Shown: positions 42,398 to 53,214, counted from the stretch's first letter. The stretch: 64,000 bases of DNA from Microvirga sp. TS319 (GCF_041276405.1 NZ_JBGGGT010000002.1:2393001-2457000), one strand, 5' to 3'. Notes: generated by a model from the letters alone, not told the origin. Numbers and translations are program-made.

Positions 42398-43870
42398 TTA
42401 ACCGACCGAGCCTTCCAGCGAGATCGAGATGAGCTTCTGGGCCTCCACGGCGAACTCCATGGGGAGCTGCTGCAGGACGTCCTTCACGAAGCCGTTCACG
42501 ATGAGCGCCGTCGCCTCCTCTTCGGAGAGGCCGCGCTGCTGGCAATAGAACATCTGATCCTCCGAGATCTTCGATGTCGTCGCCTCGTGCTCGAACACGG
42601 CGGTGGCGTTCTTCGATTCGATGTAGGGCACCGTATGGGCGCCGCACTCGTTGCCGATCAGGAGCGAGTCGCAATTCGTGAAGTTGCGTGCGCCGGTCGC
42701 CTTGCGGTGAGCCGAAACCAGGCCGCGATAGGTGTTCTCGGACCTGCCGGCCGCGATGCCCTTCGAGATGATCCGGCTCGAGGTGTTCTTGCCGAGATGG
42801 ATCATCTTGGTGCCGGAATCGACCTGCTGCATGCCGTTCGACACGGCGATCGAGTAGAACTCGCCGCGTGAGTTGTCGCCGCGCAGGATGCAGGACGGAT
42901 ACTTCCAGGTGATCGCGGAACCGGTCTCGACCTGGGTCCAGGTGATGACGGAGTTGCGCCCCCGGCAATCGCCGCGCTTTGTCACGAAGTTGTAGATGCC
43001 GCCCTTGCCTTCGGCATTGCCCGGATACCAGTTCTGAACCGTCGAGTACTTGATCTCGGCGTCGTCGAGGGCGATCAGCTCGACCACGGCGGCATGGAGC
43101 TGGTTCTCGTCCCGCTTCGGGGCCGTGCAGCCCTCGAGATAGGAGACGTAGGAGCCCTTGTCGGCGATGATGAGCGTGCGCTCGAACTGGCCCGTATCCT
43201 TCTCGTTGATGCGGAAATAGGTGGACAGCTCCATCGGGCAGCGCACGCCCGGCGGCACGTAGACGAACGAGCCGTCCGTGAAGACCGCCGAGTTCAGCGT
43301 CGCGAAGAAATTGTCCGTCACCGGCACGACCGAGCCGAGATACTGGCGCACGAGGTCGGGGTATTCGCGGATCGCCTCGGAGATCGGCATGAAGATCACG
43401 CCGGCCTTCTTCAGCTCTTCCTTGAAGGTCGTCGCCACCGAGACGGAATCGAACACCGCGTCCACGGCCACGCGGTTCTGCGGCTCGACGCCGGCCAGGA
43501 CCTCCTGCTCGCGCAGCGGAATGCCGAGCTTCTCGTAGGTCTTGAGAATCTCGGGGTCCACCTCGTCGAGGGATTTCGGCGCCGGGTTCTTCTTGGGTGC
43601 GGCGTAGTAATAGATGTCGTTGTAGTCGATCTTGTCGTACGACACGCGCGCCCAGTTCGGCTCCTTCATGGTCAGCCAGCGCTTGTAGGCGTCGAGGCGC
43701 CACTGGAGCATCCACTCGGGCTCGCCCTTCTTGCCCGAGATGAAGCGGATCACGTCCTCGGAAAGGCCCTTGGGAGCCTTTTCCATCTCGACCTCGGTCT
43801 CGAAGCCGTACTTGTACTGCTCGACGTCAATCGACCGAACCTGATCGATCGTCTCCTGCACTGCAGGCAT
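42398..43870 (-). CDS. sufB: Fe-S cluster assembly scaffold SufB
   Basis: A 490-residue core subunit of SufBC2D that builds the cluster. [20 protein letters not shown] begins the family N-terminus. [40 protein letters not shown] and [20 protein letters not shown] are strongly conserved, and the late [20 protein letters not shown] contains the catalytic-site Cys. Length is typical. It lies 68 bases after the upstream cysteine desulfurase gene. Confidence 0.97.
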   Translation of the reverse strand: MPAVQETIDQVRSIDVEQYKYGFETEVEMEKAPKGLSEDVIRFISGKKGEPEWMLQWRLDAYKRWLTMKEPNWARVSYDKIDYNDIYYYAAPKKNPAPKSLDEVDPEILKTYEKLGIPLREQEVLAGVEPQNRVAVDAVFDSVSVATTFKEELKKAGVIFMPISEAIREYPDLVRQYLGSVVPVTDNFFATLNSAVFTDGSFVYVPPGVRCPMELSTYFRINEKDTGQFERTLIIADKGSYVSYLEGCTAPKRDENQLHAAVVELIALDDAEIKYSTVQNWYPGNAEGKGGIYNFVTKRGDCRGRNSVITWTQVETGSAITWKYPSCILRGDNSRGEFYSIAVSNGMQQVDSGTKMIHLGKNTSSRIISKGIAAGRSENTYRGLVSAHRKATGARNFTNCDSLLIGNECGAHTVPYIESKNATAVFEHEATTSKISEDQMFYCQQRGLSEEEATALIVNGFVKDVLQQLPMEFAVEAQKLISISLEGSVG

Positions 43871-43938
43871 CTGTCTCTCCCACCTCTCACGGCTTCAAGG
43901 GCCGCGGGTTGATATGACATGGAAAACTGGCGGGCCTT

Positions 43939-45111
43939 CTAAGCCGCGCTCGCCTTCCGCTTATATAAGGTGGCCACCACCGTTTCGCACGCCTCCGCGA
44001 AGCGGATGACGTCCTCTTTTGTGGTCGACCACCCCAAACTCACACGCAAAACGCCCTCCGCGAGGGCCGGCTCCACGCCCATGGCGTCGAGCACATGCGA
44101 CCGCTTGACCTTCCCGGACGAGCAAGCCGAACCGGAAGACAGGGCGATGCCCGCCAGGTCGAAGGCGATCAATGCCGTCTCGGCCTTGAGGCCGGGTATG
44201 GCAAAGGCCAAGGTGTTAGGCAACCTTTCCGCTCCGGCACCCACAACAAGAGCGTCCGGCGCGATCCGCCGCACATGCGCCTGTGCCTCGTCGCGCAGCT
44301 CCCGCAGCCGCGCGGCTTCCCGCTCCAGCCCCGCCAGGGCGAGATCGGCCGCGGCGCCGAACCCCGCATCGGCCGCCACGTTCTCGGTCCCGGCCCGGTA
44401 GTTCTTCTCCTGCCCGCCGCCCCGGATCAGCCGCTCGCCGATCTCGTATTGATCCGAGGCGAGCACCAGGGCCCCCGCCCCCTTCGGGCCGCCGAGCTTG
44501 TGGGCCGAGAGCGTCAGCGCATCGACGCCGAGGCTCGCGACATCGACCGGAACCCGGCCCGCCGCCTGCACCGCATCGGTATGGACGAGCCCGCCATGCT
44601 CATGAACCAGCCGCGCGATCTCGGAAACGGGCTGGAGAACGCCGGTCTCGTTGTTGGCGAGCTGGACGGAGACCAGAACGCGCTCGTCGGGCGCGCCCTT
44701 CAGGGAGGCTTCGAGCCAGGCGAGATCGACGATCCCGTTCCCGTCGACGGGAATGGTTCCGGCGTTCTCGGTGGGAAAGCGATGGCCGTTGAGAATGCAG
44801 GGATGCTCGGCAGCGCCCATCAGGAGGCGTGTCGCGCCTGCCTGGCCGAGACGGCGGAAGGACGGCGTCAGCACGAGATTCGCGGCCTCGGTGCCGCCGC
44901 TCGTGAAGACAACGTTCTTGGTCCTCGCGCCGGCAAGCCTCGCGACGGCGGCCCGCGCCGCCTCGATCTCCGCCCGGGCGGCACGGCCTTCCGCATGAAC
45001 GGACGAGGCATTGCCCGGCAGCTGCAGCGCGCGCACGACCTGCTCCGCTACCTCCGGCCGCAGGGGTGAGGTCGCGTTATGATCGAGATATGTGCGCTGG
45101 CCCATCGCCAT
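43939..45111 (-). CDS. cysteine desulfurase, NifS/IscS type
   Basis: A 390-residue PLP enzyme heading the suf operon. YLDHNATSPLRPEVAEQVVR, FTSGGTEAANLVLTPSFRRL, AEHPCILNGHRF, the PLP Lys in LTLSAHKLGGPKGAGALVLA, and the catalytic loop LSSGSACSSGKVKRSHVL are all present. This is a group I enzyme, so the operon encodes two desulfurases (with SufS). ATG 45111 is chosen over an upstream TTG. No Rrf2/IscR gene precedes it. Confidence 0.93.
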   Translation of the reverse strand: MAMGQRTYLDHNATSPLRPEVAEQVVRALQLPGNASSVHAEGRAARAEIEAARAAVARLAGARTKNVVFTSGGTEAANLVLTPSFRRLGQAGATRLLMGAAEHPCILNGHRFPTENAGTIPVDGNGIVDLAWLEASLKGAPDERVLVSVQLANNETGVLQPVSEIARLVHEHGGLVHTDAVQAAGRVPVDVASLGVDALTLSAHKLGGPKGAGALVLASDQYEIGERLIRGGGQEKNYRAGTENVAADAGFGAAADLALAGLEREAARLRELRDEAQAHVRRIAPDALVVGAGAERLPNTLAFAIPGLKAETALIAFDLAGIALSSGSACSSGKVKRSHVLDAMGVEPALAEGVLRVSLGWSTTKEDVIRFAEACETVVATLYKRKASAA

Positions 45112-45346
45112 GGCTGTCAGCCTCAAGCCTCACGAATGTCTTGCAAATGACCCTGGTTGCCGTGTTAAAGCACCGCAACCACATCTGCTCGTGTTTCGCC
45201 CGACGGCTGAACCCTCGGGATCAATTGAAACAGTGGAACAGTTTAGAAATATTCTAAGGGTTTCTTAAGGGAATCCGAGACCTTGAGTCAAGGTCGCACG
45301 GGGGTTTCCCTCTCTTCACAGAGAGGCGATCAAGAGGTTCGCGTAT

Positions 45347-46012
45347 ATGCCTGAAGTCATCTTCACAGGTCCCGCCGGTCGTATCGAGGGGCGGTATCAG
45401 CCTGCCAAGGAAAAGGGCGCCCCGATCGCCATCATCCTTCACCCGCACCCGCAATTCGGCGGGACGATGAACAACCAGATCGTCTACAACCTGTACTACG
45501 ACTTCGTGAAGCGCGGCTTCGCGGTCCTTCGGTTCAACTTCCGCGGCGTCGGGCGCAGCCAGGGCTCCTTCGATCACGGTCAGGGGGAGTTGTCGGATGC
45601 CGCAGCGGCCCTCGACTGGGCCCAGGCCATGAACCCGGATGCCCGCGCCTGCTGGATCGCCGGCGTGTCCTTCGGCGCCTGGATCGGCATGCAGCTCCTC
45701 ATGCGCCGCCCGGAGATCGAGGGCTTCATCTCGATCGCCGCGATGGCGAACCGCTACGATTTCTCGTTCCTCGCCCCCTGCCCGTCCTCCGGCCTGTTCG
45801 TGCACGGATCGGAAGACCGCGTGGCCCCGGTCAAGGACGTGGTCAGCGTCATCGAGAAGGTGAAGACCCAGAAGGGCGTGAAGCTCGAGCACGCCGTGGT
45901 CGAAGGCGCCAACCACTTCTTCGACGGCCGGGTCGAGGAGCTGATGGTGGCGGTCGACGAGTATCTCGACAAGCGCCTCGGCAGCACGCAAGAGGCCGAG
46001 CAGCCGGCCTGA
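45347..46012 (+). CDS. alpha/beta-hydrolase (dienelactone-hydrolase-like, DUF-type)
   Basis: A 221-residue protein. IAIILHPHPQFGGTMNNQIV is the typical HPHPxxGG entry of this family, with FNFRGVGRSQGSFDHGQGEL, the nucleophile elbow IAGVSFGAWIGMQL, the acid FVHGSEDRVAP and the His in VVEGANHFFDGRVEEL. The substrate is unknown. It is divergent from the suf operon and 84 bases upstream of tyrS. Confidence 0.88.
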   Translation: MPEVIFTGPAGRIEGRYQPAKEKGAPIAIILHPHPQFGGTMNNQIVYNLYYDFVKRGFAVLRFNFRGVGRSQGSFDHGQGELSDAAAALDWAQAMNPDARACWIAGVSFGAWIGMQLLMRRPEIEGFISIAAMANRYDFSFLAPCPSSGLFVHGSEDRVAPVKDVVSVIEKVKTQKGVKLEHAVVEGANHFFDGRVEELMVAVDEYLDKRLGSTQEAEQPA

Positions 46013-46096
46013 AGCCGGCCATTTTCAGGAGCATCGCACGACATCGTGTGATGCCCGTCATCCTACGAAGACCACCGATCACAGACGAGAGCCGCG

Positions 46097-47359
46097 ATGA
46101 ACGCGCCACGTTCCGAATTCCTCAAAGTGCTCACCGAGCGAGGCTTCATTCACCAGACCTCCGATTTCGAGGGCGTGGATGCCGCGGCCCTCGAGGGCCG
46201 TCTGACGACCTATGTGGGCTATGACTGCACGGGCCCGTCCCTTCACGTGGGCCACCTGCTCTCGATCATGATGCTGCACTGGCTCCAGAAGACCGGGGCC
46301 GGCAGGCCGATCACGCTCATGGGCGGCGGCACGACGCGCGTCGGCGACCCTTCGGGCAAGGACGAGAGCCGCAAGCTCCTGACGGTCGAGCAGATCGAAG
46401 CCAACAAGGACAGCATCAGGACCGTCTTCTCGCGCTTCATCGACTTCGGCGGCGGGACAATCGACGCCATGATGGTGGACAACGCCGAGTGGCTCACCAA
46501 GCTCAACTACATCGATTTCCTGCGCGACGTGGGCCGCCATTTCTCGGTCAACCGCATGCTGTCCTTCGACAGCGTGAAGCTGCGCCTGGAGCGCGAGCAC
46601 GAGCTGTCGTTCCTGGAATTCAACTACATGATCCTCCAGGCCTACGACTTCGTGGAGCTCAACAAGCGCTACGGCTGCGTTCTGCAGATGGGCGGTTCGG
46701 ACCAGTGGGGCAACATCGTCAACGGCATCGATCTCGGCCGCCGTCTCGGCACGCCGCAGCTCTACGCCGTCACCTGCCCGCTCCTCACGACGGCCTCCGG
46801 CGCGAAGATGGGCAAGACCGCTTCGGGCGCGGTCTGGCTCAATGCCGACATGCTCAGCCCCTACGATTACTGGCAGTTCTGGCGCAACACCGAGGACGCG
46901 GACGTCTCCCGCTTCCTGAAGCTTTTCACGATCCTGCCCATGGACGAGATCGCCAAGCTCTCGGCCCTGCAGGGCGCCGAGATCAACGAGGCGAAGAAGG
47001 TTCTGGCCACCGAGGCCACCGCGCTCCTCCACGGGCGCGAGGCGGCGCAGCTCGCCGCCGAGACCGCGCAGAAGACCTTCGAGCAGGGAACGCTCGCCGA
47101 AAGCCTTCCCACCATCGAGGTTCCGTCCAACGTCCTGAAGGACGGGCTCGGCGTGCTGACCGCCTTCGGGCCCGATTACGCGAAGCTCGTGCCTTCGTCG
47201 AGCGAGGCTCGCCGGCAGGTCAAGAGCGGCGGCCTGAAGGTGAACGACCAGACGGTCTCGGACGAGCGCGGCAGCCTGAGCCTGTCCGATCTCACGAGCG
47301 AAGGCGTGATCAAGCTCTCCTTCGGCAAGAAGAAGCACGTGCTCCTGCGGGCGGTATAA
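46097..47359 (+). CDS. tyrS: tyrosyl-tRNA synthetase
   Basis: A 420-residue class Ic enzyme. [20 protein letters not shown] holds the HIGH-type signature (HVGH), [20 protein letters not shown] binds tyrosine, and [14 protein letters not shown] is the KMSKS loop. The C-terminal S4-like RNA-binding part has [20 protein letters not shown]. Length matches the family (E. coli 424). Confidence 0.97.
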   Translation: MNAPRSEFLKVLTERGFIHQTSDFEGVDAAALEGRLTTYVGYDCTGPSLHVGHLLSIMMLHWLQKTGAGRPITLMGGGTTRVGDPSGKDESRKLLTVEQIEANKDSIRTVFSRFIDFGGGTIDAMMVDNAEWLTKLNYIDFLRDVGRHFSVNRMLSFDSVKLRLEREHELSFLEFNYMILQAYDFVELNKRYGCVLQMGGSDQWGNIVNGIDLGRRLGTPQLYAVTCPLLTTASGAKMGKTASGAVWLNADMLSPYDYWQFWRNTEDADVSRFLKLFTILPMDEIAKLSALQGAEINEAKKVLATEATALLHGREAAQLAAETAQKTFEQGTLAESLPTIEVPSNVLKDGLGVLTAFGPDYAKLVPSSSEARRQVKSGGLKVNDQTVSDERGSLSLSDLTSEGVIKLSFGKKKHVLLRAV

Positions 47360-47394
47360 GGGCTCCAAGGGGCGATAGGGCCCGGCCCTTCTCA

Positions 47395-47482
47395 CGTTCA
47401 TGGCCGCACTCGTTGCGGCCATGCGCGTCATTATGAACCGCAGCCGGTAAAGACCGAGATGCCCGGCTCACGGCCGGGCATG
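47395..47482. repeat. two short hairpins after tyrS
   Basis: ATGGCCGCA-CTCGT-TGCGGCCAT (47400-47422) and ATGCCCGGC-TCAC-GGCCGGGCAT (47459-47481). Both belong to the GCCCGGC/GCCGC family of host intergenic palindromes; neither has a clear T-tract. Confidence 0.75.
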
Positions 47483-47498
47483 ACGGCGCAGGGGCTCA

Positions 47499-47601
47499 AG
47501 AGCCTTTTCCATGAACTTCGGTTCACGGAAAAGGCATTTGTTGTTTGAGAAAGACGCCTTTTCTTCGCAAAACCGGCATCCACTTTTGCGGAAAAGGCTC
47601 T
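47499..47601. repeat. R3 repeat, copy 2 (103 bases)
   Basis: Identical to 34,025-34,127 in 102 of 103 positions, with the same AGAGCC...GGCTCT terminal inverted repeat, and in the same orientation. Confidence 0.95.
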
Positions 47602-47689
47602 AGGCCCGCCCCTTCCCGCCATAGCGGCATTTCCCAGAAATCCCGATCCGCATTTCTTGCTGAAGCGGACCTCCCGTTCGCCACATGGC

Positions 47690-47797
47690 GACAGCATCGG
47701 ACGTGAAGTCGAACCCGCATCCGATGCTTTCACCTTTGGGTCTTGAGCATCGAACGCAAAACCGGTTCCCACTTCCCGCGTTCGGCGCCTCGCGCCT
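47690..47797. repeat. R2 and R1-like repeats before the YhdP-like stop
   Basis: ACAGCATCGGACGTGAAGTC...GCATCCGATGCTTTC (47690-47731), then GAGCATCGAACGCAAAACCG...CCCGCGTTCGGCGCC (47744-47789). The second continues to CTCTA, whose complement TAG is the stop of the large minus-strand gene. Confidence 0.75.
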
Positions 47798-50700
47798 CTA
47801 CCGATCCACGATCGGCGGTTGCGCATCGCTCTGCTGCGGCTCCATACCGACGCCGAAGAGCTTGCGCAGGAAGCCGGGAGCCACCGCCGAGAGCGGATTG
47901 ACCGTCAGGGACGGCGCGCTCGCCTGTCCCGTGGCCCGGAAGTTGACCGCGAACAGGCCCTCGTACTGGCTGCCGCCGAGAAGCGGGCCGAACAGCGGCA
48001 CCTTGGCGAAGGCGTTGTTCAGGCCATAGGCCGGGACGAAGGTCCCGGAGATATCCATCCGGTCCCGGCTGTAATCGACGAATCCGTCGAGCGTGAAGCC
48101 GATCTGATTCCCATAGATCGCCGCCTCCTTGAAATCGAGGCGGCCGGACGTGCGCGTGAATTCGGCGCGGGCCCTCGTGAAGGCCACCTCGTTCACGTCC
48201 ACGCGAACCATCTGGGGATTGCCCTGCTTGTCTTGTCCGGCGACCATCTGGGTCTGGGTCGGGATGATGCGGCGCAGGGCCGGCTCGTTGACCAGCGTGA
48301 AGGAGCGCAGCAGCAGGATGCCGGGCTGCTGCCCCTCGCCGGTCGTCATGTTGATGATGAGGTCGCCCCCCACCATGCGCCTGTACACGTCCGTGAACCG
48401 CAGCAGCGCGCCCGCGTCGTCGGCCTGGATGATGATGACCGAACCGTTTCGGCCCTGCGTGTCCGTGCGCGCCGCGATATTGGTCGCGCCGAGGCGGCCC
48501 TTCATTTCGAGCTGACGCAGGACCTCCTTGCGCATCGATGCCTTGATGACCGCGTTCGTGATCGCCTCGTTGTTGTATCCGGTCAGGATGTTGAGGTTCA
48601 GATCGAGGTCGAAGTCCTTCGTGTCCTTCTGGCCGTTTCCGCTCCGGGGCGGGGACGGCGCGCTGAGACTTTTGAGGAACGGGCGGGCATCGCCCACATT
48701 GCCGCGAACGACGACCTTGTAGGCGCCGCCGGACTGCTCGATCTGGGCCCGCATGTCGTCCCCGGGCGAGAGCTTGAAGGTGGACAGGTCCGCCTTCACG
48801 AGATCGCCGTCCTTCGACAGGGACGCCGTGCCGCGCAGCTGCACGTTGCCGCTGTCGAGCTGCAGGTCGCGGATTTCGGGTTCGGGCGCCTCGCTCATGG
48901 TGAAGGTGAGCTTGCCGGGCTTGCCCGCGGGCTTGACCCAGCCCGGAATGAGCTGGTCCACTCCAGCCTTCGTCAGATCCGCCTCGACCAGCATGCCGGC
49001 TCCGTCAGCGCCCCCCAGCGGCACGCCGACCTTGAGGGCGACCGCGCCCGTCAGCTGCGATCCGAACGACAGCCCGCGCTTGTTGCGCGCCGCCTCGTCG
49101 AGCACGAAGGCGACGTTCGCCTGTCCGCCCTGACGGCCTTTCTGCACGTCAATCGTCGCCGCGCCGCCGCCGATCTTGCCCTCGCCCCGGATCGAGAGAT
49201 CGCCGCGGTCATAGGCGACGGTCAGGTTGCCGCCTTCGAGCTTCTCCTTGCCGAACATCTTGTCGAGCGTGAGATCGCTGACCGTGCCCGTCACCTTCAG
49301 CGGAAGATCGGCGATGGCCGGAATATTCTTGACGGGAAGCCCGACCCCGACCAGCAGCTCCGCCCTGCCCTTCATCGTGGCGGGATCGACCTCGAATCCG
49401 GCGATCTCCTTCACCAGCGGCTGCTGCAGCATGGCCCCGACGCCGTCCGCCGCGCCCGTGAGGCGAAAGCCGATCTGCGCCACGGCCTTGTCGTCCCAGT
49501 AATTGTCGAGCGCGAACGAGCCGTCGAGGGCGTCCAGGTCGTGATTGCCCGGCATGTCCACGCGACCCGACGGCGCGCGCACGCTCACGGACGTCCCGGT
49601 CACGCGCCCGGCCGCGTCCATCCTGGACACCGGCGGCAGGCCCTCGGCCGCCTGGAGCGCGCCCTGCGAGATCACGAAGTCGATCCTCACGGAGCCGTCG
49701 GGAATGGGACCGCCGGTCATGGATCGTTCGACATCGGCTCCCGTCATCGCGACCTTGAGCTTGAAATTCTCGAGGGTGCCGGCCTTGAGGTTCGCCACCA
49801 GGAAGCGGCGTACCGGCGGCGCGACGGCCTCGGGCCAGACCCGCAGCGCGGAGCGGATGTTGGTCTTCGAGGCGGTGACGTCGAATTTCAGGCCCTTCGG
49901 GTCGGCGCTCTCGGCAAGAGCGCCGCCGATATCGGCATGAAGATCGGGCCCTCTCAGCCTGATGCTGTTGATCATGACGCCGTTGGGGCCGGACAGGTCC
50001 GCGTCCATTTCAGAGACCTGGAGCGGCGCGTCGCCGGGAGCGGCGCCCGACCACACGATGTCCCGGCCGCTGAGCTTCAGGCGCCAGGGCTGATGGGCCG
50101 TCGGGGCCGAGAGCGTCCCCTGGAGCCTGACCTGCGTGTCGCCTCCCTTGAGATCCAGGGTCGGCAGCTTGAGCGTCTTCTCGGCCTCGCTCCATTCGGC
50201 CACGATCGTGGCGCGGTCCACCGGCAGCGCGGACGTGTCCTTGTCCTCGATCCGGATGAAGCCCGCATTGCTGTCGAGGCGCGTCTTCAGCTCGGTCACG
50301 CGGCCATCCGCATAGGCCACGTCGAAGCGGCCCGTAAACTCGAGATCGGTCGCCGCCGGAAGGCTCGACATGCCGCTCAGCACCATGATGTCCTGGATCG
50401 GGGCGGAATCGGCGACGAAGGCCGCGCGATACGCCGTCCGGCCTTCGGCCCTCACATCGCCCCTCAGCTCCCACGGGCCCTGGGGCCCCTCGACCGTGGC
50501 CGAGAAACGGCGGCCGCCGTCCTTGTCCCAGTCGAAGACGGCGTCGACGCGGTCGAACCGGGCCCGCTCACGATAATCGGCATCGATGATCACGAGCTGC
50601 GCATTGGTCAGCTGCGCCGTCCCGAGAGCGTTGAGAACGCTGTGCGGTCCGACGATCAGATCGAACAGCGACCCGACGGCGCCGGAGACCAGGGACGGCC

Positions 50701-51259
50701 CGTCCGCGCTCGCGGCCAGGGAGGCCGCAGCCTCCTTGGAGGGAGCGGGCTCGGGAGCGGGAGCGCCCCGTGCATGGCCCTCTTCCGTGGCGGGCACCGG
50801 CGAGAAGGTCAGTGAGCCGTCCCGGTTGACGAGCATGCGCAGCTGCAGGTCCCGGACCTGGATGGCTTTGGGCTGGAGATTGGCGGTGAGCAGCGACACG
50901 AAATCGACGCTGACGAGCGCATAGGGCGCACGGACGACGAGCTCGCCGCTGGGCCCGCGAATGTCGAGCCCGTTGGCCCGCAGGGCCGGCATGCCCTCGT
51001 GAAGCTCGATGACCGTGTTGCGCAGCGCGACGGTCCAGCCCGGACCGATCCGCGAGGCCAGAGCCTCGGCCACGCGCTCAGGCAGGCGTCCGAAACTGAG
51101 CGGCGCCACCGACAGGCGGAGATAGAACACCCCTGCGGCGACGATCAGGAAGGCGATCAGCCCGAGCTTGGCATAGATCGTTCCACGGACCAGCCGCCTC
51201 ACGAGGCTTCGTTTGGCCGGTTCTCGCCGGGACAACGGGGTTCGGACCGTTCGTTTCAT
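47798..51259 (-). CDS. large AsmA/YhdP-like (DUF3971) envelope protein
   Basis: A 1153-residue protein with one N-terminal membrane helix (LVRGTIYAKLGLIAFLIVAA) and a long periplasmic part of repeated beta segments (VVRAPYALVSVDFVSLLTAN, GLDIRGPSGE, VLSGMSSLPAATDLEFTGRF). The C-terminal AsmA-like domain has ARAEFTRTSGRLDFKEAAIY, GFVDYSRDRMDISGTFVPAY and PLFGPLLGGSQYEGLFAVNF. Such proteins are thought to bridge the periplasm for phospholipid transport. ATG 51259 (MKRTVRTPLSRREPAKRSLV) gives the natural start. A Pro/Ala-rich stretch lies near residue 150. Confidence 0.85.
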   Translation of the reverse strand: MKRTVRTPLSRREPAKRSLVRRLVRGTIYAKLGLIAFLIVAAGVFYLRLSVAPLSFGRLPERVAEALASRIGPGWTVALRNTVIELHEGMPALRANGLDIRGPSGELVVRAPYALVSVDFVSLLTANLQPKAIQVRDLQLRMLVNRDGSLTFSPVPATEEGHARGAPAPEPAPSKEAAASLAASADGPSLVSGAVGSLFDLIVGPHSVLNALGTAQLTNAQLVIIDADYRERARFDRVDAVFDWDKDGGRRFSATVEGPQGPWELRGDVRAEGRTAYRAAFVADSAPIQDIMVLSGMSSLPAATDLEFTGRFDVAYADGRVTELKTRLDSNAGFIRIEDKDTSALPVDRATIVAEWSEAEKTLKLPTLDLKGGDTQVRLQGTLSAPTAHQPWRLKLSGRDIVWSGAAPGDAPLQVSEMDADLSGPNGVMINSIRLRGPDLHADIGGALAESADPKGLKFDVTASKTNIRSALRVWPEAVAPPVRRFLVANLKAGTLENFKLKVAMTGADVERSMTGGPIPDGSVRIDFVISQGALQAAEGLPPVSRMDAAGRVTGTSVSVRAPSGRVDMPGNHDLDALDGSFALDNYWDDKAVAQIGFRLTGAADGVGAMLQQPLVKEIAGFEVDPATMKGRAELLVGVGLPVKNIPAIADLPLKVTGTVSDLTLDKMFGKEKLEGGNLTVAYDRGDLSIRGEGKIGGGAATIDVQKGRQGGQANVAFVLDEAARNKRGLSFGSQLTGAVALKVGVPLGGADGAGMLVEADLTKAGVDQLIPGWVKPAGKPGKLTFTMSEAPEPEIRDLQLDSGNVQLRGTASLSKDGDLVKADLSTFKLSPGDDMRAQIEQSGGAYKVVVRGNVGDARPFLKSLSAPSPPRSGNGQKDTKDFDLDLNLNILTGYNNEAITNAVIKASMRKEVLRQLEMKGRLGATNIAARTDTQGRNGSVIIIQADDAGALLRFTDVYRRMVGGDLIINMTTGEGQQPGILLLRSFTLVNEPALRRIIPTQTQMVAGQDKQGNPQMVRVDVNEVAFTRARAEFTRTSGRLDFKEAAIYGNQIGFTLDGFVDYSRDRMDISGTFVPAYGLNNAFAKVPLFGPLLGGSQYEGLFAVNFRATGQASAPSLTVNPLSAVAPGFLRKLFGVGMEPQQSDAQPPIVDR

Positions 51260-51414
51260 TCTGTGGTATGGGGCAACCCGGTTCTTGCGCCTTCGCGGCA
51301 ACGAGGGAATCAATGAGGACCTTAACCGTCCCGGCAGCCTCTCGCGACCGCCTCTTTCCGTCGTGCACACAAGAGGTTTCCAACCAGGACATTCCGCCAA
51401 AAGGAAGGCGAACG

Positions 51415-51879
<465 letters not shown>

Positions 51880-51884
51880 GAGAT

Positions 51885-51913
51885 GAAAAGGGCCGCTTCA
51901 TCGAAGCGGCCCT
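51885..51913. terminator. terminator between bcp and prfB
   Basis: AGGGCCGCTTC-ATC-GAAGCGGCCCT (11-bp perfect stem). On the minus strand it is followed by TTTTC, serving prfB; on the plus strand by GTCTCC, so it is weaker for bcp. Confidence 0.8.
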
Positions 51914-51923
51914 GTCTCCTGAT

Positions 51924-53052
51924 TTAGTCGATGTCCTCGACCTCTTCCGCGCCGCCATAGACGCGCTGGGCGAGCGAGGCCTCCATGAAGGGGTCGAGAT
52001 CGCCGTCGAGCACGTCCTGCGGGCTCTGCGACTGGGTGCCGGTGCGCAGGTCCTTCACGAGCTGATAGGGCTGCAGCACGTAGGAGCGGATCTGGTGGCC
52101 CCAGCCGATATCGGTCTTGGCGGCGGCTTCCGCGTTCGCCTTCTCCTCGCGCTTCTTCAGCTCCAGCTCGTAGAGTCGGGCACGCAGCATGTTCCAGGCG
52201 GTCGCCCGGTTCTTGTGCTGCGAGCGCTCCTGCTGGCAGGCCACGACGATGCCGGTCGGGATATGGGTGATGCGCACCGCCGAGTCGGTGGTGTTCACGT
52301 GCTGGCCGCCCGCGCCCGAGGAGCGGAACGTGTCGATGCGGCAGTCCGATTCCTTGACCTCGATGTTGATGCGGTCGTCCACCACCGGGTAGACCCACAC
52401 CGAGGCGAAGCTCGTGTGACGGCGCGCATTCGAATCGTAAGGGGAGATGCGCACGAGCCGGTGCACGCCCGACTCGGTCTTGAGCCAGCCATAGGCGTTG
52501 TGGCCCTTGATCATGAGCGTGGCGCTCTTGATGCCCGCCTCTTCGCCGTCGGTGACTTCGAGAAGCTCGACCTTGTACTTCCGGCGCTCCGCCCAGCGGG
52601 CGTACATGCGCTGGAGCATCGAGGCCCAGTCCTGGCTCTCGGTGCCGCCGGCGCCCGAATGCACTTCGATATAGGTGTCGTTGGAATCGGCCTCTCCGGA
52701 GAGCAGGGTCTCCACCTGACGGCGGGCGGCCTCCTCCTGGAGGCGGCGGATCGCTTCCTCGCCCTCCCGGATCGTGCCTTCGTCGTCCTCCATCTCGCCG
52801 AGCTCGATCAGCGTGATGGCGTCATCGAGTTCCTGCTCCATGCGCCGGATGGCGGAGATCTGGTCCTCCAGGGAGGTGCGCTCGCGCATGGTCTTTTGCG
52901 CGGCTTCCGCATCGTTCCAGAGATTCGGATCTTCGGCGAGGGCGTTCAGTTCGGCGAGGCGGCGCTGGGCATTGTCCCAGTCAAAGATGCCTCCTCAGCA
53001 GCCCGACTGACTGCTTGGTCTCTTCTACGAGGTGTTCGATTTCGGCGCGCAT
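51924..53052 (-). CDS. prfB: peptide chain release factor 2, made by programmed +1 frameshift
   Basis: The first 23 codons (ATG 53052, [23 protein letters not shown]) run to an in-frame TGA at 52983. Shifting +1 there continues into the main 352-residue frame ([20 protein letters not shown]...), giving 375 residues, the normal RF2 length. The main frame has [16 protein letters not shown], the GGQ loop [20 protein letters not shown] that triggers peptide release, and the stop-reading region as [15 protein letters not shown] (SPY where E. coli RF2 has SPF). The leading part cannot be used alone, so this is regulation, not decay. Confidence 0.95.
52980..52995 (-). promoter_or_regulatory. programmed +1 ribosomal frameshift site of prfB
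   Basis: On the minus strand AGGAGG-CAT-CTT-TGA-C. The internal Shine-Dalgarno-like AGGAGG lies three bases before the CTT slip codon, and TGA C is the poor stop context read by RF2 itself. Spacing is the same as in E. coli (AGGGGG-TAT-CTT-TGA-C). Low RF2 favours the shift and hence more RF2. Confidence 0.97.
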
Positions 53053-53214
53053 TTCGTCTCGCTGTCCGTGCCTGTGAATGAAGGGGGTCTTAAGGGCCCG
53101 GCCCCGGCATGTAAAGCCGCGGCCCCCTGATCTAATGGCTCCGGAGGCATATTTAAAGTTGCGTCAAACGTAACGTTATTGCAGGATCAAGTTCTCGCAA
53201 TAGGAACGTATGCA

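Noticed and set aside
52889..53052. prfB read as a truncated gene starting at 52889 with an upstream nonsense mutation
   Set aside because: The in-frame TGA sits in a canonical AGGAGG-CAT-CTT-TGA-C frameshift site, and the upstream 23 codons match the RF2 N-terminus.
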